From assembly GCF_018991925.1 (NCBI RefSeq), contig NW_024735312.1:333501-397500 (forward strand): a DNA stretch of 64,000 bases, read 5' to 3'. Made by a program: the position numbers and the translations under genes. Origin of the DNA: Homarus americanus (taxonomy: Eukaryota > Arthropoda > Malacostraca > Decapoda > Nephropidae). This document shows positions 49,555-62,177 of the stretch, one piece after another; position 1 is the stretch's first letter; each line of letters starts with the position of its first letter. Under the pieces are notes generated by a model. The model was not told where the DNA came from and did no database searches. It was given only the letters and a program-made list of their open reading frames with translations.

Positions 49555-51196
49555 TCAGAGGAGGTACCAAATTCTGTTGAGAGAAATGGAGAGGGAGGAG
49601 TGGGAGAGCGAGGGATGGATCCTCCATCTCGGGAGATGGAAGGAGGCGGGTCATCAGGGCTTGCAAAGCGCGCCCCTGTTGGGTCAGGGTGTCCAGAATG
49701 AGTTGTTGTTGCTTCTGCAATGTCGCAATTGTTTTCACAAACAAGTCGAGTTGGGCTGAGAGAAGGTTGATTTGCTTGGAGTGGCGATCCAGACGGAGAG
49801 TGATTGTTTCCATAGAACCAACTTGGTGTACCTGTGCATGAGCTGGAGGTGGCGGCGAGGATTGCCGAGGGCCCGACTGGGCATGTGGTGGTGGTAGCGA
49901 CGGAGAGGGACGGTGAGGGTTCAGTTGAGTAAGAGGTGGTGGTGCTGGTGAGAGACAGCGGGGGTCCGGGTGGGCAGGAGATGGTGGTGACTGTGTGGCA
50001 GGGCCGGCAGCGACCTTGTTCCAAGAACGGTAGGGAGAGGGAGGGAGGGGAGAAAGGATGGGTGGTAGGGGTGATGGAGGGGGTGGTAGAGGAGAGGAGA
50101 TCAATGGGAAATCCTTGGTGGATGGAAGAGGCGGTGGTGGATAGGATTGAGGTTTGGTTGACAGGGGCTTCGTCAGAGACGAGGGCGGTGGTACAAGGTA
50201 AGTTTTCCCCGGGCGAGTGCCAGGACGCTGTGGGCAATTGGCATTCCAGGCGTGGTGACTGCCATGGCAATTGACGCACCGTGGAATAACTGGGATTTTG
50301 TTCTGAATTTTCAATTTGCATTCCACTGTGTCGTGAGGACCTGCACAGAAACCGCAGGCGACCATCCTCGTGCACTCCCAGGTGCGGTGTTTCCACGATT
50401 GGCAGCGACCACAGATTTTCGGGGTTCCGATAAATCGGTCGAGAGGACAGTTGTAAATTGGTCCTACATTCACCTTCGGAGGGAGGGGGCCCACCCACCA
50501 GCCGATGAGTTCGTTGGATGGACGTTTGGAGACCGGGTTGATGCGGCGTTCCATGTCCAGTAGTTGTGGGAGAAGAGGGCGAAGATCGTCGATAGGGTTC
50601 TCCCAGGGTACGTGGCGAACCATTACCTTGGTACGACGAGTTTCTGGGGTGATGATGGTGAACTTCAGCATCACCTCCCCCTGGGGAGCAGGAAAGCCCA
50701 CCTGAGTGAGCAGACGTACCGTCTCGTCCATTTGTGTGGTGACTATCACGGCTGTGGGACCTTGGCGGAGGCGAAGTGTTGAGTCCTGAAGTGGAGAGTA
50801 GTGACGGAAGAACCAGGTCGTCCGTGTGCTCAGAGGCAAGTCCCGAGGAAAGGCGAGTCGACGAAGGCGCGACGGGGCAGGGGGACAAAGGGAATCCCCT
50901 ATGTCCATCGTCGGCGGAGGGTCGGTCATTGAGCCACATGAAAGCTCACTTGGGGACCCCGATGACAGGAGGAGTCCACCCTCTACAGCCCCAGAAGGGG
51001 TGCAAGGGGGAGCCGTGGCCCCTGCTGGAGACCCTGACTTCTGAGGTTTCTGCTTCTTCTTTGGCGTGTCTTCAAGAAGAAAGTCGTCAGCATCACTGTC
51101 ACCTACTGCCGCCGTTTCCAACGAACGGGAGCGTTTAACGGCGGGCATAGGGCACGTTGGCAACACTGCAGTCAGGTGGAGTGGTAATGACGTCAC
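49544..51196 (-). CDS. LINE ORF1 (Gag-like, three zinc knuckles)
   Basis: 550 codons without a break. The N-terminal third is basic and Ser/Pro-rich (a KKKQK stretch near residue 45). A central Gag-like domain contains KVMVRHVPWENPIDDLRPLL. Three zinc knuckles follow: CGRCQSWKHRTWEC, CGFCAGPHDTVEC and CVNCHGSHHAWNANC. The C-terminal part is very proline-rich and ends in a heptad-like stretch (QINLLSAQLDLFVKTIATLQ) that may form a coiled coil. Such proteins coat LINE RNA and guide it to the nucleus. The start could be the first ATG or the internal MPAVKRSR. Its stop lies a few bases inside the open ORF2 frame, so ORF2 is probably made by reinitiation or frameshifting. Confidence 0.93.
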   Translation of the reverse strand: MTSLPLHLTAVLPTCPMPAVKRSRSLETAAVGDSDADDFLLEDTPKKKQKPQKSGSPAGATAPPCTPSGAVEGGLLLSSGSPSELSCGSMTDPPPTMDIGDSLCPPAPSRLRRLAFPRDLPLSTRTTWFFRHYSPLQDSTLRLRQGPTAVIVTTQMDETVRLLTQVGFPAPQGEVMLKFTIITPETRRTKVMVRHVPWENPIDDLRPLLPQLLDMERRINPVSKRPSNELIGWWVGPLPPKVNVGPIYNCPLDRFIGTPKICGRCQSWKHRTWECTRMVACGFCAGPHDTVECKLKIQNKIPVIPRCVNCHGSHHAWNANCPQRPGTRPGKTYLVPPPSSLTKPLSTKPQSYPPPPLPSTKDFPLISSPLPPPPSPLPPILSPLPPSPYRSWNKVAAGPATQSPPSPAHPDPRCLSPAPPPLTQLNPHRPSPSLPPPHAQSGPRQSSPPPPAHAQVHQVGSMETITLRLDRHSKQINLLSAQLDLFVKTIATLQKQQQLILDTLTQQGRALQALMTRLLPSPEMEDPSLALPLLPLHFSQQNLVPPLSPV

Positions 51197-51240
51197 TGCT
51201 ACGTCACACTATCACATTGCGCATGCGCAAACTTGAAAAA

Positions 51241-51702
51241 CTTTGCTCAGAGGGATCGGGTGATAGGACCAGATGTTTTATCCCCAAAAAATGACAAAGT
51301 CCAGAAGTAAAAAAAAAATATATGCCACTGTGCTGATAACTGGGTCTTACTATAGTTGTTTGCACAGGCTGGGATTGGTAGACTCGCTGAATTCGTCAGA
51401 AATACGAATTTTAAGGAGCATTCTCTTACAGCCTTTGTTGACTATGCGCATCTTGCGTTGATCCTTATCTTTATCGCCAGCAATTTTGTGTCATTTCATG
51501 AAAATCCAAGCATTTAAGAATCAGTAGGGTATAACCAAGAAACCTTATATTTTGTAGTGCTATCATCTCAAAATTTATATTATCCATTTAGTTGTATAGG
51601 TATTTCTCCAATACAGTGCAATGTTCGCTCTATGAATATTCACTTATACAAATACTGTATTCTATTCTTACACCTCTTTTTCACGACACAAAAGCTATGA
51701 TC
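51241..51702. other. cnc intron, no feature seen
   Basis: AT-rich spacer between the LINE 5' end and the hAT MITE. Confidence 0.5.
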
Positions 51703-51710
51703 CCTTAAGG

Positions 51711-52023
51711 CAGTGTTTTTCAAACTTTTTTTACTGCGACCCACAGCCAGAACAACAATTTGAATTGCGACCCATTAAACCTAGGTGTAATGATGTGAAA
51801 TGAGTAAATCAAAGACAAACACTGTTCACAATTTTCCTTTATTTAGCATCGACAAAATTCATGTAAATTTCTCATGATCCATTTATATTTGAATTATATG
51901 TATCCAATTGTATGAAAATAAAAATATTCTGATTTATTTTCGCGACCCATTTTTATTTTGCGACCCAATTTATTTATTTTGCGGCCCACTGAAGGGTCGG
52001 GACCCATAGTTTGAAAACCCCTG
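51711..52023. mobile_element. hAT MITE with palindromic 8-bp target duplication
   Basis: 313 bp bounded by CCTTAAGG at 51703-51710 and again at 52024-52031. The termini are inverted: CAGTGTTTTTCAAAC and GTTTGAAAACCCCTG. Just inside are repeated GCGACCCA words in inverted positions, as in known hAT/Charlie-like MITEs. No coding capacity. Confidence 0.93.
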
Positions 52024-52414
52024 CCTTAAGGTAATTACCAAATTTATATTGATTGATTTTTTGTTAGAAGCTAAATTACAGTAATTAGGTACTAAATTAC
52101 AGTAGTCCGGTACCAATTTACAGTACAGTAGTAAGGTAGAAATTACAGTACTATGACTGTTTTCCATTGAAAAGCAACAAATCATAACCTTGCCAATTAT
52201 AACCTAACTTAGTCACGTGTTGTCACGCAGTGGTCACAAAATGGCTGGTGCAGAGAATGATCGAGAGTTCAGCTGAAGTTGAAAAAATAATTTTTTATTT
52301 TTTTTTATTTCCCCCCCAAAAAAAACTATCCCCAGTGCATTAAACATCAAATTTTGAGCAAAATGAGACCAAAATTGTCAACCAAACCAGCAACAGTCAA
52401 GATTCAAATATGTT

Positions 52415-53026
52415 AAAGGTGTAGAAGAGGGTGACCACCAGAAGGAATTGTCTGAATTGGTTGAAATTTTGTCTACACACTAATATCAGGATACTAAACA
52501 CAAAAATGGAAACGACAATGCACAGAACCTTATAGAATCTGACCTAACATACCCATAGGTTGGGTATGTTAGGTCAGGTTTTATTAGGTTCTATGCATTA
52601 TTTTGTATTTATTTTTTTATATAATGCTAATAACATGATATTAAACACAGAAACGGAAACTACAATGCATAGAACCCAATAGAACCTGACACTCTTTTTA
52701 TTTACTTTATCTCGCTTCACAATTCTCCTCCCGGTGCCATTTTTGTTGTTTACCTCTCTGAATCCCTTTTAAAAGAGTCGTTTCCTAAATTATGGTGAAC
52801 GCTTCCATGTATTCCTCCTCGCCATTGCCGATGTATATCAACCTCAATATTAGGGTAAGTTGTTTAACATAAATTAACACGATGATGCATAGAACCTGAC
52901 CTAACAAACCCATAGGTTGGGTTATATGCATTGTCATTTCCATTTTTGTGTTTAATATGATGTGTGTAGAAAAAATTCAACCAATTCGGACAATTCCTTC
53001 CAGTGGTCACCCTCTTTTATACCTTT
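52415..53026. mobile_element. Foldback element with internal palindrome
   Basis: The left arm (AAAGGTGTAGAAGAGGGTGA, GAATTGGTTGAA) and the right arm (TCACCCTCTTTTATACCTTT inverted) pair for about 75 bp. Inner segments with TGACCTAACA and ATGCATAGAACC recur in both orientations (about 52500-52580, 52655-52690 and 52880-52930). A perfect 35-bp palindrome centred at about 52558 (ACATACCCATAGG side) is part of this. The target duplication was not resolved. Confidence 0.75.
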
Positions 53027-53946
53027 ACCTTAAATATTAGCCTAGTTAGGAACTAAATTACAGTAATTGGATATTTAATTCTAGCAGTCAAGTAGTATAT
53101 TACAGTAGTTCAGTACTGTAGGGCACCTATTATAGTGATATCATCGCGTGTAGACTATAAGTACTTAATGCATATGAACCCTGGAACTTTCTTTGATTTG
53201 TTTGTTGGAAATGATTATGCCTTTGATAAAGAAGGAGAACCTACCATGTTATCCAATGACTTATCATTTGCGTTTTCCCTACATCTGCGTCCATGATTGA
53301 AACAACTGTCTGGTGTGTTTCTTGATCCTGTAGGAATTTCAGATCTTCAAATTACCATAAGGATGGTGTGTAAATAACATCACAACCAGCTCCTAACTTT
53401 CGCTACGAGTCATTTTCTTCAATTCTCTCCGGTAGTTGGAACGAAAAGATTAACTTTTTATCAACATTGCCCTGTTTGTATCTTGTTCATTTTTTTAAGT
53501 TTTTCACTAATTTTTTATAGAACTCAGCTTTCACAACTCTGTTCTTGTAAATATGACTTAACTTTCGTATTATTTTACAAGTTGCTCATAATGTCCCACA
53601 GTATTTTGGAGGTCAGTTCTAGGTTTATCCCGTCATTTCTAACAACTGTTCTTGGTAAAGTTTCTGTCCCAAATGATTCGTTTTCGAGAAAATCGCATTA
53701 ATTTGTTAGAGAGTCATCGAATATTTTGCAAGCCCAGTGTGTAAATTTCATGTTCAAAATCATTATGGGCTACTTGTAAAAATTTACCAATGCTTAATAA
53801 CGTTAGTTTAGTTTAGTTTAGTTTAGTAGGTTAGGTTAGGTGGGGTAGGCTAAGTTGGTTGCATCGATATGAGCTCTGTAGGGGTGTTCCGGGGGGGGCG
53901 GTGAGTCCCCCCCCCCTCCATCAGCCGGGGGATGGAGCCCCCTTGG

Positions 53947-53947
<1 letters not shown>
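53027..53947. other. cnc intron, no gene seen
   Basis: AT-rich sequence. A short (TTTAG)n/GTTAGG run lies at about 53803-53850, and a G/C homopolymer-rich patch at 53880-53945 resembles the GC-rich subterminal block of the hAT element at 27491. Confidence 0.5.

Positions 53948-54032
<85 letters not shown>
53948..54032. repeat. (AT)n microsatellite
   Basis: Pure (TA)n of about 85 bases. Confidence 0.95.
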
Positions 54033-54038
<6 letters not shown>

Positions 54039-54524
54039 TATTTTTTTCTTCTGATTAGTGGCAGTTAAGTCAGTTAACTAACTTTTGAGTGAGCTGTACA
54101 ATAGAATCTTTGCGCTGAGGATTAGCATGTAATTCATAACTTGTTTTCTTAAAATGAAATATGTATTGCTATGTGAATATTTTCCACGTAAACCAACCAG
54201 TCTATAGACATAAAATTCCCACAGAAGATCGTGCGCGAAGTTAAATATCCTCAAAGAAATCCCACTGTAATTTGCATAATAGCGTTTTCCAAGATATCTT
54301 TATTAGACATTTTATTTTGCTATCGCTAAACACAATGCCAAAACATTTTATTTGCAAAACATTTTTGCAATCCCTAAATGCAATACCAAAGTAAAGTGTA
54401 AACTCACTGCAGAATTAAAGACAAAATTTAAGTGTTTTCAAAGTACTGTAGTAGAGAAGAATGGGAAGCTCTGTCGCAAATATGGCGCAAATGATTTACA
54501 AACTCATGTAGATTCAGAGAAAAT

Positions 54525-55767
<1,243 letters not shown>

Positions 55768-55771
<4 letters not shown>

Positions 55772-55873
55772 AAAATCACACGGGAAGATGGAAACAACGG
55801 AGTGATTTTATCAAGATTTATCTTATCCACGTTTTCATTGTGGATTTACATGAGAAAGAGAGAGAGAGAGAGT
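55768..55873. repeat. Foldback copy of the (AT)n-associated repeat
   Basis: 55768-55802 is the reverse complement of the CTCCGTTGTTTCC..GTGTGATTTT segment found at 21440. 55803-55855 is the direct continuation (TTTATCAAGATTTATCTTAT, CCACGTTTTCATTG). The two pieces are joined head to head at the ACGGAGTGATTTTATC junction. A (GA)n run follows. Confidence 0.8.
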
Positions 55874-58369
55874 TTAAATTACTGCGCATTGTAGACGTAA
55901 CGGAGGGGCTGCAAAATAAAAATCAGTGGATTGGGAGTTAGTGGAGTTGGTTTAAGAACTGTATTACCAGGAGCCAACCTGCAACGGACACAGGAAGGCA
56001 GCATGACGCTACACATTTGTCCTACCACATTTGGTTTGCACATCCTCTCAATCCAACCACATGGCGTGCCTTTGTTTTGCGCTCTTATTTTTTTACAGTA
56101 TGCACCCCACACACTATTCCGTGTCTAAAAGTTAGTTTTCTTCACATTCACAGCGAATTAAGAAGTGAAACTACAGTACTTCAAATTTACAATCTTTTAT
56201 CGAGGTGATTATTACATAAATATGATTCAGTTGCATGTGCACCGTTTCTAGTATCTGTACATAATTACATTTGTTTAACTTTGAATTTCGCAATGACTGA
56301 GTAACACCCTCTTATTTTTTTCCAAACATTCATTTACAGTATATGTTGCTAAAGTAGAATACATTTTGTTCACACAGTAGCTTATGAGTAAACACTTGTT
56401 CGTATAATCTGTACCAAAATATAATGTACGGTCGCTAAAACAAGCATGCCAACGTTAGACGTCTGTTAGTTTTAGGTATCTTATAATCAGTACAAAGATT
56501 GAATGGAGAGTATAAAACGTATGTGCAATACTTGATAACGTACAAAATACTAGTGAGATGCAAGCTACTGTATTATATGCAGTTGACCGGTTGTGTTCCT
56601 TCTGATCCAGTGTTAAAAGCGGTCAAGTTAAGATGACGTTGCAGTATTTTAGTTTGTGAGAACGCTAATAGATGGCACAAAGAGCACTATATTGTCATTT
56701 AGTTATTATACTCTATTTTTCTATCATAACTTACCTCTCATTTTTTTAATAAGATATTACTATTGTGTTCTATTCGTGTATGTTATCAATCAGATGTATT
56801 CTGTTTTACTAAATGAAGTGACACATGTAAATAATAAACGGTAGACAATAGTAGCATGTTGGTAACTCCACCAGCTGCTGAGGTAAACAATGTATCAGAC
56901 GACGGTGGGACGGGTGCGCAGTGGCGAGTCTCTTCATACTTTGTGCTCCCAACAACTACTGATTGTCGTAAACATTCACGTATTGAATATAAATCAACAC
57001 CGTAGTGACCGTGAGATTGTATAGTGAAGTGAACAAAAGATTGGATAAGAGTAAATGGCAGTGATTGTTACATAAGAGTGGCTGTCACCGGGAAGGCTGG
57101 CACCAGGGACGTGAGGACGAATTGCCTGAGCATCAGTATGGGGGATGTGGCGTGAGTCAGCCTCTTGGTATGAGTAGATCATACCAGGAGGTATCTAACG
57201 CTGTTCTCTGAGCCTTATCTTTACATCTGCTAATTGTAAGGGGCAACTTTTTACCACCATATGTACCACGTGACAGAACCAACTTTGTAGCTCCCACTTT
57301 TATAAATTCTCTATTTTGAGCTTGGTGTTATTAATTTATACTACCTGTCTAGCAATTTTGCAGTTATCAATCTTGGTGAATTTTAAAATAATTCTTGCGG
57401 GTGATCACCATATACATATATATTTTTTTATATCCAAGAATCATTTATAGTGCCTTATGATGCCTTAATGTTAGTATTTGATTGAAAATATAGTGAATCT
57501 AAACAAGAACCAATTATTTCAAATTTTTGGAAATTTTTAATTTTAATGATTGATGCTGTGTAATTTTTGTCTAGTTAAAAAGTACAAAATTTTAAAGTGA
57601 CAAGTTGACAAAGTTCCTATCATTATATAGAACAGAAAGCCTGAGCCTTAACTTAGAGAAGCATCATATAATTGTCTTTTTTGTAACTTGTGGTAACTGC
57701 TAAGAGTACTATGGTGGAAGAAGCCTTACATATAGCAATGATGTTCTAAGTTCATGGGCAAGATGGGTGGGAGTGAAGACAGCCCACCAGCCATATGCCA
57801 GCCCCAGGTGCGGGAATCATTTAGTTTCTTCACCACCTTTGCTAAATTAATCCCAGGTAATTAATAATATGGTACAGTTTTTATAAGTTTTGTCTCAAGT
57901 AATTAGAATTATAATGTTTGTTAGAAAAGTTTAACCTTTGTACTTGTTTGTGCCACGTTATGTGGAAGAATGTTCTTTCATGCTATTGAAGATAGTTAAG
58001 AGTGCTCCGTTTTTACAATCTTGAGTAGAATTTGAAATACTACATTATTACTATTTTGAATATCTTTTTACTGTAATAGATTTTTTTCTTAAATCTTCAA
58101 CTTATATTGAAGGGTATTTATGTTTTGATAATCAGTATGGAAGTGTACTTTACTGGGGGGGCGGGTACATGTGGGTAATATTGCAGTAAACAGCAACCAA
58201 AGAATTCCGGAAATTCACTACATTCAATCGATAGAACTATTTTTTCTATGATCATTTTCTTATATTAAACATCCGTCACAAATTGATAATAAGGAAGTTA
58301 TTGAATTTTAAAAAGAAAAAATCAGAGCACCTGTTATATTTTAGCGGAGGCTGACCACGTGACTCTGGA
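55874..58369. other. cnc intron, no feature seen
   Basis: AT-rich, about 2.5 kb, no frames above noise and no repeat pair recognised by eye. Confidence 0.5.
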
Positions 58370-58805
58370 TGCAGCGAAGAATGATGAAAATGATTCATGG
58401 ACTTAGAAACTTTCCATATCAAGATAGATTAAAGAAACTAAACTTGCATTCCCTAGAAAGATGAAGAGTGTGGGGAGATATGATAGAAGTATTTAAGTGG
58501 GTGAAAGGAATCAATAAAGGAGATATAGATAAAGTTCTTATAATATCCCAGCAGGATAGGACTTGTAGCAACGGATTTAAGTTGGATAAGTTAATGTTTA
58601 GGAGGGGGATAGGAAGGAACTGGTTCACAAATAGGGTGGTGGATGAGTGGAACAAGCTTAGCAACTTTGTAGTAAGTGCTGGAACGCTGTAAAGTTTTAA
58701 ATGGAGGCTAGATAGATTCATTGATGATAGAGAGTGGTAGTAACTCTCGACAGGAGCTGCCATGCACAGGCCAACCGGCCTATTGCAGACTCCTTATTTT
58801 CTTAT
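58370..58805 (+). pseudogene. CR1-like LINE ORF2 C-terminal fragment and 3' tail
   Basis: The + strand encodes a degenerate C-terminal RT-associated domain: LRN then LKKLNLHSLE-like sequence, DMIEVFKWVKGINKGDID, and NWFTNRVVDEWNKLSNFVVS, then a stop, then FKWRLDRFIDD in a shifted frame. The pattern R.F.G.LIE.FK, then FF..RVV..WN.LP..VV, then FK..LD is the common tail of CR1/Jockey-type LINE ORF2 proteins. The TTATTTTCTTATGTTA end resembles a LINE 3' terminus. 5'-truncated, as usual for LINEs. Confidence 0.85.
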
Positions 58806-58830
58806 GTTATAGCGTCCGGGGGCAAAGCAT

Positions 58831-59929
58831 AATGTGTTCTGATGTTTTCTTGTTGCGATTCGGACAATTTTGGAATTCACTTCTTCCACAACTCACTCGT
58901 TTTGGCTCTCCCCCCACCCAGAAATGCATTCCTCCGTTATTGTTAGAGGGAGGGGGGGGGCTGAATCCAAAATGGGTGGTTTCAAATAAAAACGAATGCC
59001 AGATTTGAACCACTCGCATTAAAAACCATCAGAATTTTTTTTTCCAGATTCTTTGGTTGCTGTAATCTGCAATTATACCTACATTGTGTGTGTTTTATAA
59101 TTAACTTTAAAAATTTTGTGGATATTGCAATGGATGTTAATATTTTTTTATCTGAGGATTGGTCTTTTATACAGTATCTCATTTTAAAATTTACATGAGT
59201 AAATTAATAGTATAGTATTAGTCTCTTGGTGAATTATAAAGATAAAAATATTCTGTATTAAAAAGAAAGCTAATAGTATTCTAGAATGCTTTTGCACCTT
59301 TAGCAAATTTTTCTTCTCCATTCAGGATTTTTACCAAAACATGGGTACCCAGTAATACAGTACTGTACTTAAAAGAGTGTCACTCATAGACCACTAATTT
59401 ACAACTGCAGTACTTATATATTGAAGAGGATTTCTCCCTCTTTTTGTGAACATGACAAATTAGTTGTAGGAATTGCAATTGTAATATTTCTGCCTTTTAT
59501 CATCCTAAACATTAGTCTACATCCACCTGCAATGTACCAAGAGACTAATACTATACTATTAATTACTCATGTAAATTTTAAAATGAGATACTGTATAAAA
59601 GACCAATCCTCAGATAAAAAAATATTAACATCCATTGCAATATCCACAAAATTTTTAAAGTTAATTATAAAACACACAATGTAAGTATAATTGCAGATTA
59701 CAGCAACCAAAGAATCTGATAAAAAACAATTCTGATGGTTTTTAATGCGATTGGTTCAAATCTGGCATTCGTTTTTATTGGAAACCACCCATTTTGGATT
59801 CAGCCCCTCCCTCTAACAATAACCGAGGAATGCAATTCTGGGTGGGGGGAAGAGCCAAAACGAGTGAGTTGTGGTAGAAGTGAATTCCAAAATTGTCCGA
59901 ATTGCAACAAGAAAACATCAGAACACATT
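58831..59929. repeat. Large palindrome, about 400-bp arms
   Basis: Left arm 58831-59230 and right arm 59536-59929 are inverted copies with high identity over their full length. Outer words are AATGTGTTCTGATGTTTTCT against its inverse at the right; inner words are TAGTCTCTTGGT against ACCAAGAGACTA. The 305-bp spacer is unrelated. No coding frame is conserved in the arms. It may be a foldback element or an inverted duplication. Confidence 0.92.
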
Positions 59930-59943
59930 ACGCAACAGAAATT

Positions 59944-61068
59944 CTTCCGAATACAAATGCAATTAAAATACTTGTATTGGAGTACTGTACAGTAATCATG
60001 ATTATACGGTACTGCAGTGTATATTCATGAAAACTTTTATAAAAGCAGGACTTCTATTGCTACATATACTGTACTATAGTATCATTAGTAGACAATCATT
60101 TTATATTCAATATTTCATAACTACTGTATACACAGGCTATATTTATTTATACTTTATTAAAAGTACAGTACAGTATATACAAATACAGTTTAATTTATCA
60201 TTATTATTAATCAACATACAGTACTGTACTTTCAAATCTATTAATACTAATAGTAATATCCAATTCCAATTTTTTATCTTCTAAAATGTTCATACTGTAA
60301 TATGAATACAGTACAGTACTTGTATTTATTATGCAAGTAGAGTATCTATGCATTTCCAAAATTTTATTGCTGATATTTTATGTAAAACCACTTGGAGCAA
60401 TATGAATAAAAGCAAAGAGGTAATATACTGCAGTGTATTTCATCCAAGCTCAAAAGTGGTTAATAGAGCTGAAGTAATGGGAGGCATACAATCTGACTGG
60501 TACTGTACATATCACACAAATCAAACAAGTCAACAAGATATGTTGAGGTGGTTGCAGGAGCTTGCTTTAAGCTGACTGATGTAGCTAACCAACATACCAT
60601 ATATATTATACAGTATATTTTATTTTGCTTACTATTAAGATATTTTCATAATTTTATACAGTACAGTGAACCCTTGAAGATCTGGACTAAAAGAGGGGAC
60701 CACCTGTCCAAAAAAGCATACAAGTACTGTACTGTATTCATATTACAGTATGAACATTTTAGAAGATAAAAAATTGGAATTGGATATTACTATAAGTATT
60801 AATGGATTTGAAAGTACAGTACTGTATGTTGATTAATAATAATGATAAATTAAACTGTATTTGTATATACTGTACTGTATAGCCTGTATATAGCCTGTGT
60901 ATAGTTATGAAATATTGAATATAAAATGATTGTCTACTAATGATACTATAGTACATGTAGCAATAGAAGTCCTGCTTTTATAAAAGTTTTCATGAATATA
61001 GTACAGTATAATCATGATTACTGTACAATACTATACTCCAATATTTTAATTGCATTTGTATTCGGAGA
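59944..61068. repeat. Second large palindrome, about 350-390-bp arms
   Basis: Left arm about 59944-60331 and right arm about 60718-61068 are inverted copies. Outer words are CCGAATACAAATGCAATTAA and its inverse; inner words are GTATTCATATTACAGTATGA and its inverse. Both arms carry many TACTGTA/TACAGTA words, some differing in number between the arms. It starts only about 15 bases after the first palindrome ends. Confidence 0.92.
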
Positions 61069-61511
61069 CTTTTTATTTTTTTTATTTGAATGCTGAGCTT
61101 CTGTACAGTATGCTATTATCCCAAAACTGAGAGCACTTGTTGCTTCAACAAGCTACAAGACACAGTGCTAAATTTGATAAATGAGAGGCTTGGTTGGAAG
61201 CATTACCCACGAGTTGCAGACAAGTTATTGAACCTTAACCCCATCACCATTTTTTTTTCCCCTCCAAGGTGTAGCCTGAGGATTTTATGCCTAAGTGCAA
61301 TTCTTGCTAACAGGGATTTTACTGTACAGTACTGTATAATATATATGGATAGGTGAATATGAATTTCTTCATCTTGTATGAGTTGTGTAGTCATGAGTAC
61401 AGTACTCTCTTGACAATTCTTAGGTTAACTATTCATTACAAGCGGTAGTTTTAATTCAGCTGCTGAATTGTTATGTTCTGTGTCTTCTACATTCAACATT
61501 TTCCATTTCAG

Positions 61512-61619
61512 AAGTGTCTGGCTCTGGAGTGGAGCATGTCCAACACAATCACACGTACCATATGTCCCCTGAGGGTCCATCTGGCCTCACACGACCGACT
61601 GCCAGAGACAAACAAAGAA
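61512..61619 (+). CDS. cnc: cap'n'collar exon 7
   Basis: The acceptor is TTTTCCATTTCAG and the donor A|GTAAGT. The exon is 108 bases, phase 1 at both ends. It reads EVSGSGVEHVQHNHTYHMSP, then EGPSGLTRPTARDKQR. HNHTYH..P and RP..RDKQR are well-conserved words immediately before the CNC domain in arthropod CncC proteins; the RDK basic patch may help nuclear import (inference). Symmetric exon. Confidence 0.96.
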
Positions 61620-62177
61620 GTAAGTAATTCTATCATGTCCCAGTTATTTTCTGTTATTTCTTGTGCATCACTTAATATTTTTGTTGAGTTTACTCCTCCC
61701 TGCTCTCAGCTTATAATTGTCATTCAGTATGACATTGCTGTAAGTGTTATGGACAAAACTTATACCCTGTAGTACTGTATCAGCTATAGCTACTTAGTAA
61801 CTAGGTACAGTACCCATCTTCATTTATTTTCAATCCCTAAAGCATTTCATTGGCATATTACCAGATATACAGTACATTTCACCACATTGATTCTGTTTCA
61901 GTAAAGTTATCCAATATCTCCATCTTTGTTACATATTATATAAATTTGTTGTGAATATATTTCAGGTGGCTGAGAGTACCAGAACCACTTGAAATTGAAT
62001 TTAGACTTGTAATATCAGGTTCTGAATAAACTGCAGTACTATTCATTTTAATTCTATTAACTAGTTTGGCTTAATTAGACAGCCATTTATGTCATTATTT
62101 AACAGCCAAGCATCTTTTTGGAACAGAAATTACAGCATATGTATTTCCTTGATAATGTGTATTTTATTTTTGTACAG
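61620..62177. other. cnc intron (558 bp)
   Basis: AT-rich, no repeat or gene seen; ends TTATTTTTGTACAG. Confidence 0.85.

Larger units (their letters stand above)
45698..51240 (-). mobile_element. Non-LTR retrotransposon (LINE) with ORF1, ORF2 and RNase H
   Basis: Element of about 5.5 kb, antisense to cnc. Order along the minus strand: short 5' region, ORF1 (51196-49544), ORF2 with endonuclease, reverse transcriptase, RNase H and a terminal Cys-rich motif (49554-45838). A short 3' region follows, ending in ATTGAAATTGAAATTG-type tail at about 45700-45720. The presence of an RNase H domain after the RT places it in the I/LOA/Jockey-like group, not CR1 or RTE; the clade was not resolved. Its base composition is much more GC-rich than the surrounding intron. 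Target duplications were not found by eye, so both ends are approximate. Confidence 0.93.

Noticed and set aside
46629..50782. Several + strand ORFs inside the LINE
   Set aside because: Antisense shadows of GC-rich ORF1/ORF2 with no recognisable domains.
49428..50939. 503-codon minus-strand ORF overlapping LINE ORF1
   Set aside because: It is a shadow frame. The overlapping 550-codon ORF has Gag-like and zinc-knuckle motifs, while this one has only Ser/Pro-rich composition.
53800..53945. hAT-like GC-rich terminal block near 53880-53945
   Set aside because: It resembles the subterminal block at 27491, but no matching second end or 8-bp duplication was found.
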